A stretch of 64,000 nucleotides of DNA from Theobroma cacao (taxonomy: Eukaryota > Streptophyta > Magnoliopsida > Malvales > Malvaceae): the NCBI RefSeq assembly GCF_000208745.1, contig NC_030850.1, positions 1,048,393 to 1,112,392 of the forward strand, given 5' to 3'. The translations under genes and the position numbers were made by a program. Shown in pieces: positions 1-15,360 of this stretch; within the stretch, counting starts at the first letter, position 1; each line of letters begins with the position of its first letter. The notes under the pieces are model-generated. The model saw only the letters and a program-made list of their open reading frames with translations, had not been told where the DNA came from and ran no database searches.

Positions 1-50
<50 letters not shown>
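1..50. repeat. (AT)n microsatellite
   Basis: The first 50 bases are uninterrupted AT dinucleotides. They lie inside the intron of the P450 gene whose first exon starts just to the right, so the repeat may continue beyond the window edge. Confidence 0.95.
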
Positions 51-53
<3 letters not shown>

Positions 54-373
54 GTGTATGAAAAGAGCACAAAAAACTTTATTTGTTGATAGATTATTTT
101 CACTATCTTTCCTATTTATTATGAACTTTATTTTGTATGGACGTGGAAATGGTAGGTATACAGCTCATAACCGTATAAGTCCAAATCCATCAATTGATTT
201 TAGATAAATATCAATATCAACATAAATGCAGATGGTTCTTGTTTCTTCAAAAAAAAAAAAAGAAAATTTTGCATTCAAGTTCGAATCCTGAAACGATCGA
301 GAAAAGAAAATGGAACGTTGCCATGTTTTGATGGTACAGTGGAATTGAAGTCTATGTGAAGAGAGGAACATAC

Positions 374-1309
374 CATGATAATGGCTTTGATGTTGTCCCT
401 GGTGAATTTGATGGAATTTTGAAGATCCTCTGATTCGTTTACTTTGGCTTCTTCACTGTAGAAAGCAAGTAAATCATCGACCATGTCGGTGTCACCTTCA
501 TCACAGCCGTCGTTTCGCTTCCTCTTCTGAATGTGATCGTCGATGATGGTGTCAATGAACTTGTCCAATGCATGACGAGCGTTCTCCAGCCTGGTGTTGA
601 GTCCTTGAGGATCAGCCCAACCGAGCCAAGGAATGAAATCCGCAATATTGAAAGCACCAAAAAGCTTGGAGAACTCCTGCAAGATCTTGATGAACTCCTC
701 TTGCCCTTCTTGCGAGCTACAACCGAACGCTGCCCTGTAAGTAATGTTCTTTGTGAGGTTAAAGATCAACTCACCCACATTGATTGCCTTCCCAGTGTTG
801 GCTGAAACAGCTTTAATGAGAGTCTCCACTTCGTCTCTAACGGACTCCCATGATTCAGCTCTTTTCCTGCTGAAAAGCTTCATCACGCAGAGCTTGCGCA
901 TCTGTCTCCAGAAAGGTCCGTAATGAGCAAAAGCCATATCCGCCCTGTCATACGTAAGATAACTGATGGCTATGGTGGCTGGCCTGTTCGAAAAAATGTT
1001 ATCTTGAACCTGGAGAACCTGGCGAGCCATTTCAGGATTAGATATAGCAACCATGTGCAAGAACCCCATCTTGAGGTGAAATATGCCGCCATATTTCTGA
1101 GCAAGCCTCGCAAGTCCACGGTGAGTTAACTGGTCCATCATCATCATGTTACCGATAAGTGGCAACCCTTTAGGCCCTGGAGGAAATGGTTTTCTCCGAA
1201 GTCGAGAGATGAGGCCTAGGAGGAGTAACAAAGGGATAACGAAAAGAAGGGCCATGGGCAATGGCTCCATGGTTTGTATCAGGGAATCCATGGCTTGTTT
1301 TACAGACAT
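374..1309 (-). CDS. F5H: Ferulate 5-hydroxylase (CYP84A cytochrome P450), exon 1 of a gene cut by the window edge
   Basis: This is the first 312 codons of a CYP84A P450, which hydroxylates coniferaldehyde and coniferyl alcohol at C5 and so directs lignin toward syringyl units at the ER membrane. Seen here: an N-terminal hydrophobic anchor (about residues 14-30), a basic stretch, the proline hinge PFPPGPKGLP, and family blocks such as MMDQLTHRGLA, RADMAFAHYGPFWRQMRK, NITYRAAFG and TDMVDDLLAFY. The exon ends NIKAIIM at a phase-0 GT donor (372-373), where CYP84A genes have their intron. The I-helix threonine and haem-binding cysteine belong to exon 2, outside the window. The first ATG (1309) has an A at -3; an alternative at 1291 has a stronger context and gives the MDSL start usual in the family. 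The ORF beyond 374 is intron read-through. Confidence 0.95.
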
Positions 1310-1375
1310 GATCGATATCTATACAAAATCTGCAACTCTTTGAATGTTGCTAGTTTCTTGTCAGATATTATGGGG

Positions 1376-1384
1376 CTTTTTATA
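1376..1384 (-). promoter_or_regulatory. Probable TATA box of the F5H gene
   Basis: TATAAAAAG reads on the minus strand about 67 bases upstream of the first ATG, a spacing that would leave a 5' UTR of roughly 35-45 bases. The call rests on sequence and spacing only. Confidence 0.5.
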
Positions 1385-4300
1385 CAGGTTTTTGGCCAAA
1401 ACCCCTGTAGGAAAAAAAGTGCACAACTTGTGATACTATTTATCTATGTTTATTTTCCAACCAATAAATAATTTTTTTGTCAATTTGCCCATCTATTTCC
1501 TTCCTTATTTTTTTTATAAAAAAAAATAATTCGTACCTTATTTTATTTATATGTTGAAAATAAGTAAAAAGGTAGGACTGCAAGATGATGAAATTAGAGT
1601 AAAAAGAGGAAAAGAAAACAACGAAGAAGAATTGAGAGAGACCTAATTTGTCGCTTTTAACCTTAGAGGGGGGATTGCTTGCTTAAACGTTTAGAAATTC
1701 TCATGAACACAATATTTAATTCTAGTGGGGTTATGCCTTATTAAGAACAAAATGGCCCAAAAAGTTGTGTATTTAATTGCAATTAATTAACCTAAATTAG
1801 GTTTGTATGATCTTATCAACAAAAAAGAGATTAATGGTTTCATTAAATTGAATGTCCTTTCTAAATTAAATTTCAACCCAAACTAATGACTAATACCTCA
1901 AGCAAATCTTATCCAAATCCCATCATCAGGATCTTCAAAACAATTCTATAAGTTGAAATTAAGTGTAAAAAAGCCTAATTAAACATATGGTTATATTTAA
2001 GAACATCTAATTAATTACAAAGGTTAATTAATGTAATAATTCTCCATCATTGATCCCTTGCATTTCACCCCACCGTTGTAGTCTGCACTAGCTCTTTGAG
2101 TACATGCATTGACCTAAAAACTCTTATAAAATAACTGGAGAAAATTTTTTTTACATTTCCTATTTTTGGAGATAAGGGGCCAATTGCTGTCACTATTTGT
2201 CATATGTCAATGTAGAAAAGGATTTTATATAAATATCTTATGATATTTTTGTATTTAGAGGCAAAATTAAATGGGAACGTTCAACCATTGATGATGGAGA
2301 GAATGGGGACTGCTTAACTTCTTTGGTGGAAAAGGTCATTCAAATATCATCCAAGGCCAAGAGAACTAGTCTTACACGGTTTCAGCTTTGTTGCGCACTA
2401 AGCAAGGAAAATTTAATTGTCATTAAATCCAACCAAAACGAAAAATATCTAAACTGTTAATAAAAAATGCTTGAAGGGACCTTTGATCCAATCATTTAAT
2501 CTCACATTCAGATGAAGAAGATGCAAATTAAGGTTGTGCAAGTTGAAAAATTAAACAATTTTTTTTCACATAAATGTAGAGAGAACCCATCTTTGTTTGC
2601 CAAAGAAAATTTTCTATTTTAGTTACGATTACTTTATTTTTTTTTCATTTATATGAATATACGATCGGGTCTTGAATTATAGGAAAAATGTCACTCGATT
2701 TGTGTCGATTATAATTGTTAATAAATTTTTTACTGTTGCAATATTTAGTAACACTTACCTACTCTCAATCATTCTCTGCTTTATTGCCTAATCATGTTTA
2801 ACCAAAATATATATATATATATATAAGAAGTTTAGAAATCTGCCATGCCGTTCATGCTTAATAAAAAATCATTTGAGGCTTTCAATTAAAGTGAATGACC
2901 CTTGTTTGAATTTTTGTTTTTTTTTATTTGTTTTTCATCATCAGCATTGAAAGGTGAGAGATTTTGATGCAGGACCGACCCTGTTCTTCTGCATCGCTAT
3001 CTGCTTCAGACATTGGAACCGTTGACGGTTTCATCTCACCATTTATTATTCCCTTTAGATATTTTCATGAAAATGTCTAATTAAAGATTGATTTTAGAAT
3101 CTACTCAAAATAATTATACTTAAATTCTAAGATAATGGATAAAGATTGCGTGTTTTAGCATCACTCCAACGTCATTGTGTTTTTTCATTCTGTTCCTCGA
3201 CCAGAATCTTCAAACTGTATTAGTTTTTATATGGCAAAGTGACATGTAGATTATATCAATTAGGGAGGCCACTTTCCAAAGGGTATAATTAGCATGATTT
3301 ACAGAAACCCCCAAAGCAGGAAAGCAGCATCATTATCAGATGGAATCGTTTTCCCAAACTTATCTGACTTAATCCTGAAAAGAATTGGGAGGGAGGGGAG
3401 GGGGGGGTGAAATGGACCCCCACCACCACCATGGCCTTGGAAGGAACTTGAATGAAATGTTGCCACTTTTCACAAGCTTGTACTTTTAGAAAACCCTGGG
3501 TGGAATCGCTTTCGGGGGTTTCAACCAGCATTGAGAAGCCGGCCTATCAGGAATCAGCAGCCAGGGATTGGAAAGGGCTAACTCGGTCCGCCATATAATT
3601 AAGAAATGGATAGACGACGTTTTGTTAATCAGTTCTGTTTGCAGTCAAAATCCCCAACTACAACCTCTCACCTCAACTGAAAATCCTTGGAACTGCTGCA
3701 GTTATTTTTCCCTTTTTTTTTTTTCTGATTCAATTTCTTTTGGAAAAAGAATGAATGCACCAGTAGCTCTGAGAGCTTCCTTAGGAATCCTGTCTTTGGT
3801 AATTGACCCAGATTCGGGAATCCCAAGAAACTCACCTACTTCTCGGTCGAAGCAGCTGATCAGGCCTCTAGGATTTACTGATTTGTGCAAGTAAAATGTT
3901 TATGAATCTTTGTTCACATAAACAAATTATATTTTCGTCTTGCAGACGTAAAAAGACAAAAAGGATATATACCTATTACAGTGTAACAAAATACTTTTCT
4001 TGTCAAAAAATTAAGGGAAAATGTACAACAACATCGGTTAACATCGAGCACTGAACACATTTTGTTAAACACCCTGCAGCTTCTTCAATTCTGAGCAAAC
4101 AGGGGTAGCTTTTCAATCCCCCCAACACCAAGTCAAAGAAAGAAACATGTAATTCCTGGGCCTTACAAGCTTTTCGATCCGTCCTCATCAAGCAAAAGCT
4201 CAAAAGAGGGACGAAGTCAAAGCTTTTTGGGATCTGTGAGATTCAATGGTGATCCATTTTTTCATGCACTCATGGTTCCACCATGCTCCTGCAACTACCG

Positions 4301-7300
4301 GTCGTTTCCGACAGCTGTTCTAGTATTAAAAACCAACTTTGGGTCTATAGCTGGTGTGGAAACTGCACAAAAAACTGAATCAAACTATATACTAATTAAA
4401 TAATGTAAGTTTCAAAAGTTGCTTGTCAATTTTTCGTTTGCGGTTTCCTCAGGGCACTAATTAGTTGAAAATTATTTTACCAAATTGGCCAAGTTGATAC
4501 GTTGATGTAGAAATTTTTTATAAATTTAATAATATAATAATATTTAAATATCTAATTCAATGATTGATGTATATTTTTTTATTTAAAAATAATTAAAATA
4601 CTATTTCGTATTCTAAATATAAAAATAAAAATAACAATAATAGAACAAGCATCATTTCCTTTTCAAAAATAGTAGAAGATGAAAAAACTTAAAATAAATT
4701 TTTTATAAAAAAAAAGAAGAAATTTGAGCAGACAAAGAGACTAGTCTCAACTCTTAGTTTCTATTTCTAACTGAACGGGGTTCATTTTTTTAGCTTGTTT
4801 TATTTTTTAATTTCTGGATGAATTTATTACATTGCATGTAAAATACACAAATTAATTTGTAATTCCTATTATTTATCATTTAGGAATAGAATTGATATTT
4901 GACTACAGTGTGCAACCAAATTTGAAGTGTCAACGAAGTACATTTTTGGCCAACATAAACTTAAGGCAATAGGGTACCCTACAATTTGAAAATGAACCAA
5001 CCCAACCAATCCCTTTGTTACCTATTTGCTCACGAAATTACACCATACTACCTAATTTTGTGCTCGATTTTTGGGTACAACTTCTTCTTCTTCTTCTTTT
5101 CTTTTTGGATGATCCAACAAAAACAAAAAATAGCCAAACTTTTTCATAATATGCAATGAGTGGTAACAAAAATGATTACATTTCAAAACTCTAACCTAAA
5201 GTAGTATATTAAGAAAATGAAATTATGGATATATAGAATATTCAAGAATTGATATAAATATTGTTGACTCGTATACTAATTCGAATTTACTAGTAAACTG
5301 AACTTTTCCAATTGAAAAAGTAATAAAAGTCTAATTAATATTGATTGAACACGTGCAATGGAGTAGGAACCCTCTAGGGCTAACTAGGAGAAAAGGTTAG
5401 GAACGTCAAATTCATATAGAGGACGAAAATGGCACTTGTTTTTTGCGGTCAGCTTTCATTTTTCTCAATGTCAAAACTCTATAGTCAAAAAACCCTTTTA
5501 GAATCTGAACAAATCCCATTAATTAATTAAAGGAAAATTATTTGGCTCTAGTGCTTAGAAGGAAAGAAAAAAAAACCATATACGTGAGAAAGCTAAGCTG
5601 AGACGATATCAATTGTGTGGCAATAAATATGTTCAGAATTCTTTTCGAGAGAGGACAACAATGGCGTCAATGGCGGTGTCTAGGCAAAGGGGCTTACGAG
5701 ATGGCCGGAAACTTTGACACACATGAAAGGACTTAACACTTCGGGATTCAAACCATTGACAAGTCAAGACTAAATTAAGGTTGAATTTTGTATGGACAAT
5801 TTTTTGTTTATCTTGTCCAGATTTGTAAATTTTGTATCGTTGAAGCTTGTCATGATGTTGATTAGTTTCAATTGGGTTTATATTATTATAAGTTATCGTG
5901 TTTAATTTCAATCAAGTCTACATATTGTTATTCGTTAGTCAGATTTCTGAATTCACTTTTTCTAATCATTGATAATGAAATGATTCTTGCCTTTTTTTAA
6001 TAAAAAAAACCCAATCTTTTTCTCATGAAATAAATTTAAATCTTTATCTAATCTTTTATATGCAAACTTGTCAGAGATCATACATATTTACATTTTTTTT
6101 TTCATTTCTTTTTTGACCATACTTTTCATGCTTGTTCAAGAAATTACAATTGACATTTCTTCTTCCCTTTTTGTCCTCTTTAGTAGTAGGGTTTGGACTA
6201 ATATAAAAGTGTAATCAGGTAGTAGTGAGGTTGGCATTTGAATTATACATTTATTATTTGATCATGATAGTATATATTAATTTCTTTCAATCATTATATT
6301 ACTAGCTAAAAATACTTAATTATAATGAGACAACTAATACCAAAATATAGGTCCAAACTCCAAACTTGTACCATAATCGTTTTTTTTTTCTTGGAACACA
6401 AGAATCTTAGTTATTTAGTGAAGGCAACTACCCAAATAATTGTAGGTGACTCCACCATACCCTCTAAGAGGTCCTAACTCAATCTTTTAACGGCTTCAAG
6501 CAAATCCATTGAATTATGAATGTGTTTCCCAACCACACACATTACACTAAAATCAAAGTTAATGTTTAAGAACACAAAAAGTTTCATATTTTTTTTTCTC
6601 ATTTTATGGCAAGTTAGCAACTGCCCCTCTTTATTCATATGAGATTAAGATGACAAATTAAAAAAACTTGAGGAATATATGCACTAATCATTAATCAGTC
6701 TCTCTAATCCTTACCAGAGTGAGAGGACATGGGGAGGGGAGGGGGGAATGAACCATAATTTTGAAGTAGGATTAATTGACTTAATCAACTACTAAACTTC
6801 AAGGCATAGGTCAACAAGCAAGGTAAAATTGAATTAATTAAGAATTTGTCTTTTTTTTTTTTGAAATTTCATTGCATTAATTAAGAAATTTGCAATGAAG
6901 TAAGATTGATTGAATAATTAATTACTAACTTGATTAAATTATTAATTTGTGATTTTAAATTTTAAAATAATATTGATTATTTGAAAACAGGATGTAATAT
7001 TATTCAAAGCTTTTCTTCCCAAATTAAGACTTGGAAAAGAAAAATAAACACAGGGTTAATGAGCTCACGGCTCTAGAGACAAAAAGATGGTCCCCCTGGA
7101 AGACTAATTTACTATAATCCAAAAGTCAGAAGCTTAATTAAAGTTTAATCATTAACTTACCTAAACACTGTCTGCGCCTAAGATTTGCATCATAATAATA
7201 ATAATTTGCGAGGAAAGGAGAACGAACTTGGGGTAATGAAATTCCTATTAAAAAAATGATCATTCGTTCCCTCGAAAAGCTATCATAAACAATTCCAAAA

Positions 7301-10300
7301 AATTGGAGAGGAATAAATATATGCAAATTGGTCTTTTCCAATATTTGCAAATTTGTCTGATTATATTTATATTCAAACGACATAAATTAAAATTGGATAA
7401 TCTTCACTTATACGTTTTGAAGATTTTACTTTTGTCACATGATGTTCTATGATTTTTTTCAATTTAATATACTGTGAATATCTTTTTTTTTTAATTAACA
7501 TGCTCTATGAATAACATTTGATCATCTTAAAAAAAAATTGACTTTTTTGTCTAATAAAATTATAAAAATACCTTTAAATATGAATAAATTAAATAAGCCG
7601 ACTTTGAATTTTTGTAGTTTTACAAAAATAAATGAGTCCATATTTGTTTTTACTTTAATGAGACCATGGGATTTTTAGTACTCCAATTAAAAGTAAAGCC
7701 TGAGGATTATACATGCAATGAGGGTTTGCCATGTTATCGTCACAATCCACCAACCACAATTATAAATCTCAATTAAAAACTCTCACCAACTTGCTAATGC
7801 AGAGAATGAACCCACCGATTAGTATGTTACACAATGAAACATGTACACCCTGACAAGCAAGTCAAACAATTTATTTTATATATATTATAATCTGTTGCCT
7901 GTCAATTTGACATGATTTATAAATGATATGCGTAGGCTGTTTCAGTGACCGAAACCCCCCTTCGGAGTTGAAGTAAAATCAGTAGGGTCACTAACAGACT
8001 TTTGGCCTGCATAAAATTGCTTATGAACAAATCTCAACGGCTCGGAAAAAGGAATAAAACCATATTAAAATCAAAATCCCAAATATATTATCATGAACAA
8101 GATGGATTCTTGTGCTGATTTTTTAAGTTAACATATGTATATGAATATTCATCTTTTGTTTTCTTCAACAACTACAAGGGAAGAACAAAGGAATTAGAAG
8201 AGTGCACATATCTTGGGTTATATTTCATATGTTTCATGTTTTACATTTGTTTTTTCTATTGGGTGAAATATCGACTCTAGATATCTGGAAAAGCCTGATT
8301 CATTCTGCAGTAAAAGAAAGGCGGTGGCCGGTTGTTAGTCTTGAAGCATCAGCATGGTCATAAGGATTATTAGTGATAAACTTTCAGGTTGGTTGGGAGA
8401 TCGGGGGGTTAGGTGGGTGAAGTATATTTTAGCTTATTTTAAGTATCCCTAACAAGACAAATCCAGCTTTTGTTGCCTTCCTCCAGGAAGAAATCAAGCT
8501 TTCAGGAAATGGGGAAATATCGATTTGTTTTTGTTTCTTCTCCAATCAAAATTTATTGTGTGATTAAGCAGTTAAGCTCCTGTTGGAAATGGGGTCAGCC
8601 TGGACATCTGCCGTCCAAATTCGAAGCACGTGCCTGTATGTTCTGCTTGCCTCTGACATTTGTCTTTCTACAAAGCCAAAACTCGTCATTTTATCTGATT
8701 CTGGCTGTCCCATTGGGACAGTTTTGCTTAAACATTTTTGAATCTTTTGTCGTAACTGATATACATTTTGCTTGCTCTTCCGAAATCCCAAGTTGATAAT
8801 GGCTGGAAACCCTTTTTGGGGGACACTTTCAGGTACCATATTGAATCGAAATTCATTGTAAAAACGGAGACGAGAAAGCAACAGTGCCTTGAACTTGACA
8901 ACCACAATCTTGTGTTCCTAACTTTTGGATGTTACTCTAGCTTCATTAGGTGACTGAATTACATGTTTGAGTAAACCCATTTTGGTCGGGCTTATCCAAA
9001 AGCTATAGACTAATTATGGTGTGGATGTCTGCGCTTCTCTTCTTGTCCAATATTGCATGCGTCCCATTATGGTATTGACATGAAGGGATGGCGAAGGGGG
9101 GCAAAATTTCCTGAAATATCAATTGGCTTATTGCAAAGGTTTCTTTGGTGTGTGTGCCTGATTAAGAAAGTTCATTAATTTGATAGGACTAAGTGGAAAT
9201 TGGCATCCTCTTGTGAACGGTAGTGGCACGGCAAAGATTGTGGTGCCAATGAGGGAGAAAATCATTTATCATAAAAATTGGTGATGATGATGGTGATCTG
9301 CACTTCAGTTCCAGGGTAAAATATCTGATCGTTTTGGTAATCAGGTAAATACATATAATTCAATAAAATGAGCTTGACATCGTAAGTCCTGCGTTAGCTT
9401 TGCCCCCCTTTTGGCCAAAAACTTGTGGCTGAACGATGACCATAACACAATACTAATATTTGATGATTATCTTGTTTCAGTTTAAGCATTTTTATGTCTT
9501 AAAATGCCCCTTTTCAAGCATCTGAGGAAGGACATAACTAAAGCCATCCAGGGCTTGCGTGTCTGACCACACCATCAGGATTTGACCAAGTTCCCTAACT
9601 GTGACACCGAGTTCCCAATCTTCAAGAGTTTCAAAAAACCTGACGAAACCATCCATGGATTTCGATTACTTTGCTTGATCTAACTGGCTAGTTTTACCCA
9701 TCCAGGGACTCTTACCAACTAATTCATTAATTAAATTATCAATGAGAAAAGCGAGGACGGTAAGACATTCACATCAAACATTGTCTTCATCGCTAACAAG
9801 TATTTATGATCATCATGTGTGTGAAGGAGACAGCGACACTTGTGTCGATCTGATCAATATCCCTTGATAACGACGTGGTCTGATTATGCAGGCCGACATT
9901 AAATTTACTTCTGAACAAAACATGTTGGCAAGAAATTTTCAAAACATAAACCATAAAATCAAAGACTTGAATGTGAGTGATTGAAACCAAATTTTTTTAA
10001 ATTCTACAAGTTTACTTGCTCCAGGGTTCACGGCTATTATGGCTCTTACTTCATCCATACGATCAATCTGACCTCACATATATATATGAATTATGCTAAT
10101 GCCAGCAGTATTTATCTTCTCCTACATGGAGATGTCAACCCTCTCTTCTTGATTGCATAATGCTCCCATCATCATCGATGTAACCTATTTTCTATTCAAA
10201 ATACTGGGTTTTTTTTTTTTCAATAATTGATGTCTTTGAAAGGTACAGGCAAATAGAGGAACTATTCGATAACGTGGAAACATGTCAGATTTCAAGCTAA

Positions 10301-11261
10301 GCTTTTTTGTCTTTGGGATTTCTCCATCTTACAACTCCCTTCTTTTCTTGTAGCACACCAATGCATGTATTTAAAGAGGGTTGGTAGCCTACATAAGGGG
10401 CGGCTCAATAACGTTAAATATTTAAATAAATTTTTATATTAAAATTAAAAAAATTTAAACTTTGAATAATCAAATTTATATTTTTAATTTGATATATTTA
10501 AATATTTATTAAGAAGTATCAAAATTATTTAATTATTATAATTATTTTATATTTTTAAATAGTTAATATAAAATTAACAATCAAAATTTTTAATTCAAAT
10601 AAATTAATTATCATATAAAATAAAAACAATATAACAATATAATACAAACTCCAAATTAAAGTAAAAAAATCTATAAAAATTAAAATAATACCATCTAAAT
10701 GTTGAATGGTTATTACAAATTGTAAATAAGACTCATGACTTTATGAACATAACAGCATAACAGACTTTTTATGTATTTTTTGAAAAAAAAATAAAATTAA
10801 AAAAAAGAAAGAGCAAATGAGGGAAGAAAAATTCAACAGTGGGTATTCTAAATTTTAAAAAAATTGATTTTATCTATAAAAAATAAAATAACTATAAAAA
10901 ATCATTAAATATATGTTACCGTTAATTGATTGAAAATAAAAAAAATAAACAAAAAAAAAACTATTAGAGATCATTAAATACATATTACTGTTAATTGATT
11001 TGAAATAAGAAAATAATTGAGAATTAACAATATTGTAGAATTTGACAAGGGATAAAAAAATTAAGATTTATTAAATATATAATTAAATAAATGAGAGAAT
11101 ATATCATTTTATTAATTATTTTTTATTTTTATATTTTTTTAATAAAAAATAAGATAATTAGTTCAGAATTAATAAGAATGTAGAAGTTAGAGAAAATAAA
11201 TATTTATTAGACATGAGTGAATAGGTAAATATTTATTAATTATCTTAATTTTTATATATTT
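1385..11261. other. Gene-poor AT-rich intergenic region
   Basis: I see no supportable gene. The reading frames are short, unsupported by splice sites and unlike any family I know. It contains a (TA)n run near 2808-2824, many poly-A/poly-T runs, and blocks of more balanced composition (about 3.2-4.3 kb and 8.4-9.7 kb) where I still recognise nothing. From about 10.4 kb the sequence becomes almost pure A/T with A-rich near-repeats, for example two similar blocks near 10890-10930 and 10965-11010, which suggests decayed transposon or repeat DNA. Confidence 0.6.
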
Positions 11262-11264
11262 TTA

Positions 11265-11303
<39 letters not shown>

Positions 11304-11305
11304 TA
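11262..11305. repeat. (AAT)n/(ATT)n microsatellite
   Basis: A run of AAT units switches to ATT units at about 11280, so the two halves are complementary and could fold into a perfect hairpin. Such trinucleotide hairpins often sit inside old transposon debris in plants; no element is assigned. Confidence 0.85.
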
Positions 11306-11468
11306 AAAATATAAAATCTATCTAAATTTGAGATTTAAAACTCTTGCTTGGTTGGCCTTACCTATGGGCTAGTCCAGGCCTACATTTTCCTTGCCTTATT
11401 CTTTGAGTCTTTAAAATACATTGCTTGATATTCAATTTGAGATCATGCTCTGTGACTTTGTCACAACG

Positions 11469-11785
11469 ACAAGGTATAGGCTCCTAATGAACCAAGTCTC
11501 CTAATTCCAAACTAGCAAGCCAGCTAGCTAGCCCTCCATGGAGCTCAAAAGTCACCAAATTCTCTGGCACCCACAGCAACAAGGTACAGGCTCCTAATAA
11601 ACCAAGTCTTCTAATTCCAAACTAGCAAGCCAGCTAGGCCTCCATGGAGCTCAAAAGTCACCAAATTCTCTGGCACCCACAGCAACAAGGTACAGGCTCC
11701 TAATAAACCAAGTCTTCTAATTCCAAACTAGCAAGCCAGCTAGCCCTCCATGGAGCTCAAAAGTCAGCAAATTCTCTGGCACCCA
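11469..11785. repeat. Tandem repeat, three copies of a roughly 106-110 bp unit
   Basis: Copies begin at about 11469, 11579 and 11685, each starting ACAAGGTA(T/C)AGGCTCC and ending near CTCTGGCACCCA. Copies 2 and 3 are nearly identical. Copy 1 is longer by a CTAG duplication and carries a few substitutions, so the last duplication is recent. The unit has a balanced base composition, unlike its AT-rich surroundings, and contains the inverted motif CCATGGAGCTC. I find no coding function for it. Confidence 0.9.
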
Positions 11786-13558
<1,773 letters not shown>

Positions 13559-13953
13559 CTACATTAATAATAAATGAATGATCAAACACCAGGCAAGCTA
13601 GAAGAATAAAATAATCTCATAAAGATTTTTAAATTATTATTTAGAAAGCACTGCAGTACAGTAGAAGTTCATGTCTTAACAATGCTATTCAAAAGTAAAG
13701 TTGCCAATAAGTTAAGCCCGAAGCAAGCATTGGCAACAAGAGATACCCCAATAGCGTTGCTCTAACAAAGAACAGGAGGTTATTGCAAATTGTTCACATT
13801 TTAATGTTTTCACAATTGCTTCGCTGCTAATCTGAGGCTAAAACTACACTTGCCTTCAATCTTGCCATACTGCCAGAGCATGTTTATATATAGAAGGATC
13901 AGGTTAAACCTCCTTATTCTGACCCTTTTTGTAAAAGGTTACCCCAGAGTGTA

Positions 13954-13954
13954 A

Positions 13955-13994
<40 letters not shown>

Positions 13995-13996
13995 AG
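13954..13996. repeat. (AT)n(GA)n compound microsatellite
   Basis: About eight AT units run straight into about thirteen GA units. Confidence 0.9.
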
Positions 13997-14524
13997 AGAC
14001 CATAAGCCTTTAAATTTTTAAAGAAAATTTTTTGACTAGTTGAAATACAAACAAAAAAGTGATGATGAAAAGATAATGAAGATATAGATGAAAGTATATA
14101 CCAAACCCTATTTTCTATGCAGGTAGCAAGGCAGTAGTCACAAAGTTAATCTAATCTTACATCATGGGAACTGAACTTAGTTGACAAGCACTCTATCAAA
14201 AACATGGACATATACTTGAGTTCAAAGAATATTTTGAGATTCAAGATTTTGAAATTGAGTTTAAGTCAGCAAATACAAAGAAAAACAAACTCGAGAAATC
14301 ACATCAGGTAGCTCATTGGATTATTAAACATTAATTTTGTATGAATGATATGTATATCACTATATAGTTAGTTTTATTGATCCTTTTCAATACATTCACT
14401 ATTTTTATAATCACCTGTAAAAAAAATAAAAATTAATTCAGAATTTGTAAAGATTGAAATTTCATATTTAAGGAGTTTGAATTCAAATCATCCTTTTTCA
14501 CCAAGATATATAAAGATTTTATAG

Positions 14525-15360
14525 CATATTTGGTTGGGAGCCATTCCCCCTTTATTTCTAAGGAACTTTAGTTCCTTTATTTGGCTGTGAAATAGCTCAA
14601 GAAATAGTTATTACTGTGACATGATTATTCTCTAAAATCCTCTAAAATTAAGAAATAACTAATACCATACTGTTCTTTAAAATCCTCTAACACTAAGGAA
14701 TAGTTAATACTACCTCCCTAGTATTAGTTATTCCATGGTTAAAAAATAAACTCAAAAACCCCTTACAAGTTTGAAAAATTATAATCTTTTTTGCATAAAA
14801 TACTTTTTTTCTCTCTTCTCCTTCTCTTCCTTGATTCCAACTTCTAATAAAATATTAATATTAAATTATAAATAAAATATTAATATTTAAATTATCAATT
14901 ATTAATATTTAAAATAAATTATAAATTATTACTATATAAAAATAAAATAAATGAGCATAATAAAATTTAAATTTTATATAAAATACTAATAATGAAATTA
15001 TCCATTATTAATATTTTAAATAAATTAACAATTATTAATATTTAAAAAATAAATAAAATAAAAAATTAATCATAATAATATTTAAATTAAATAAAATATT
15101 AATATTTTAAAATATTAAAGATTAAATTATTAATATTTAAAAAATCAAACAAAAATAAATAATTATATATGTAATAAAGGCTATTTTTGTTTTTTATTTT
15201 CTATTCTTTTTTTTATGTCAAAATTATTGTTATCAATTAAATACTACAATAAATTATAATAATAATTTTTATCTCATTTTATTTGTTATATTAAACTATA
15301 TAATAAATATTTTATTATTTTTTTATCTCATTTTATTTCTATATAGGAACTGTTCTATTT
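14525..15360. repeat. Possible non-autonomous DNA transposon (MITE-like) remnant
   Basis: The block opens with TTTGGTTGGGAGCCATTCC and closes with GGAACTGTTCTATTTCATTG...GTAACC, which are imperfectly complementary. Inside are repeated phrases (TAAAATCCTCTAA twice, AAGAAATA and AGGAATAGTTA variants) and a very AT-rich core. I see no transposase. The boundaries are approximate and no clear target-site duplication was identified. Confidence 0.3.

Noticed and set aside
8564..8905. 113-codon minus-strand ORF
   Set aside because: No recognisable domain, overlaps an equally long plus-strand frame, and lies in repeat-rich intergenic DNA.
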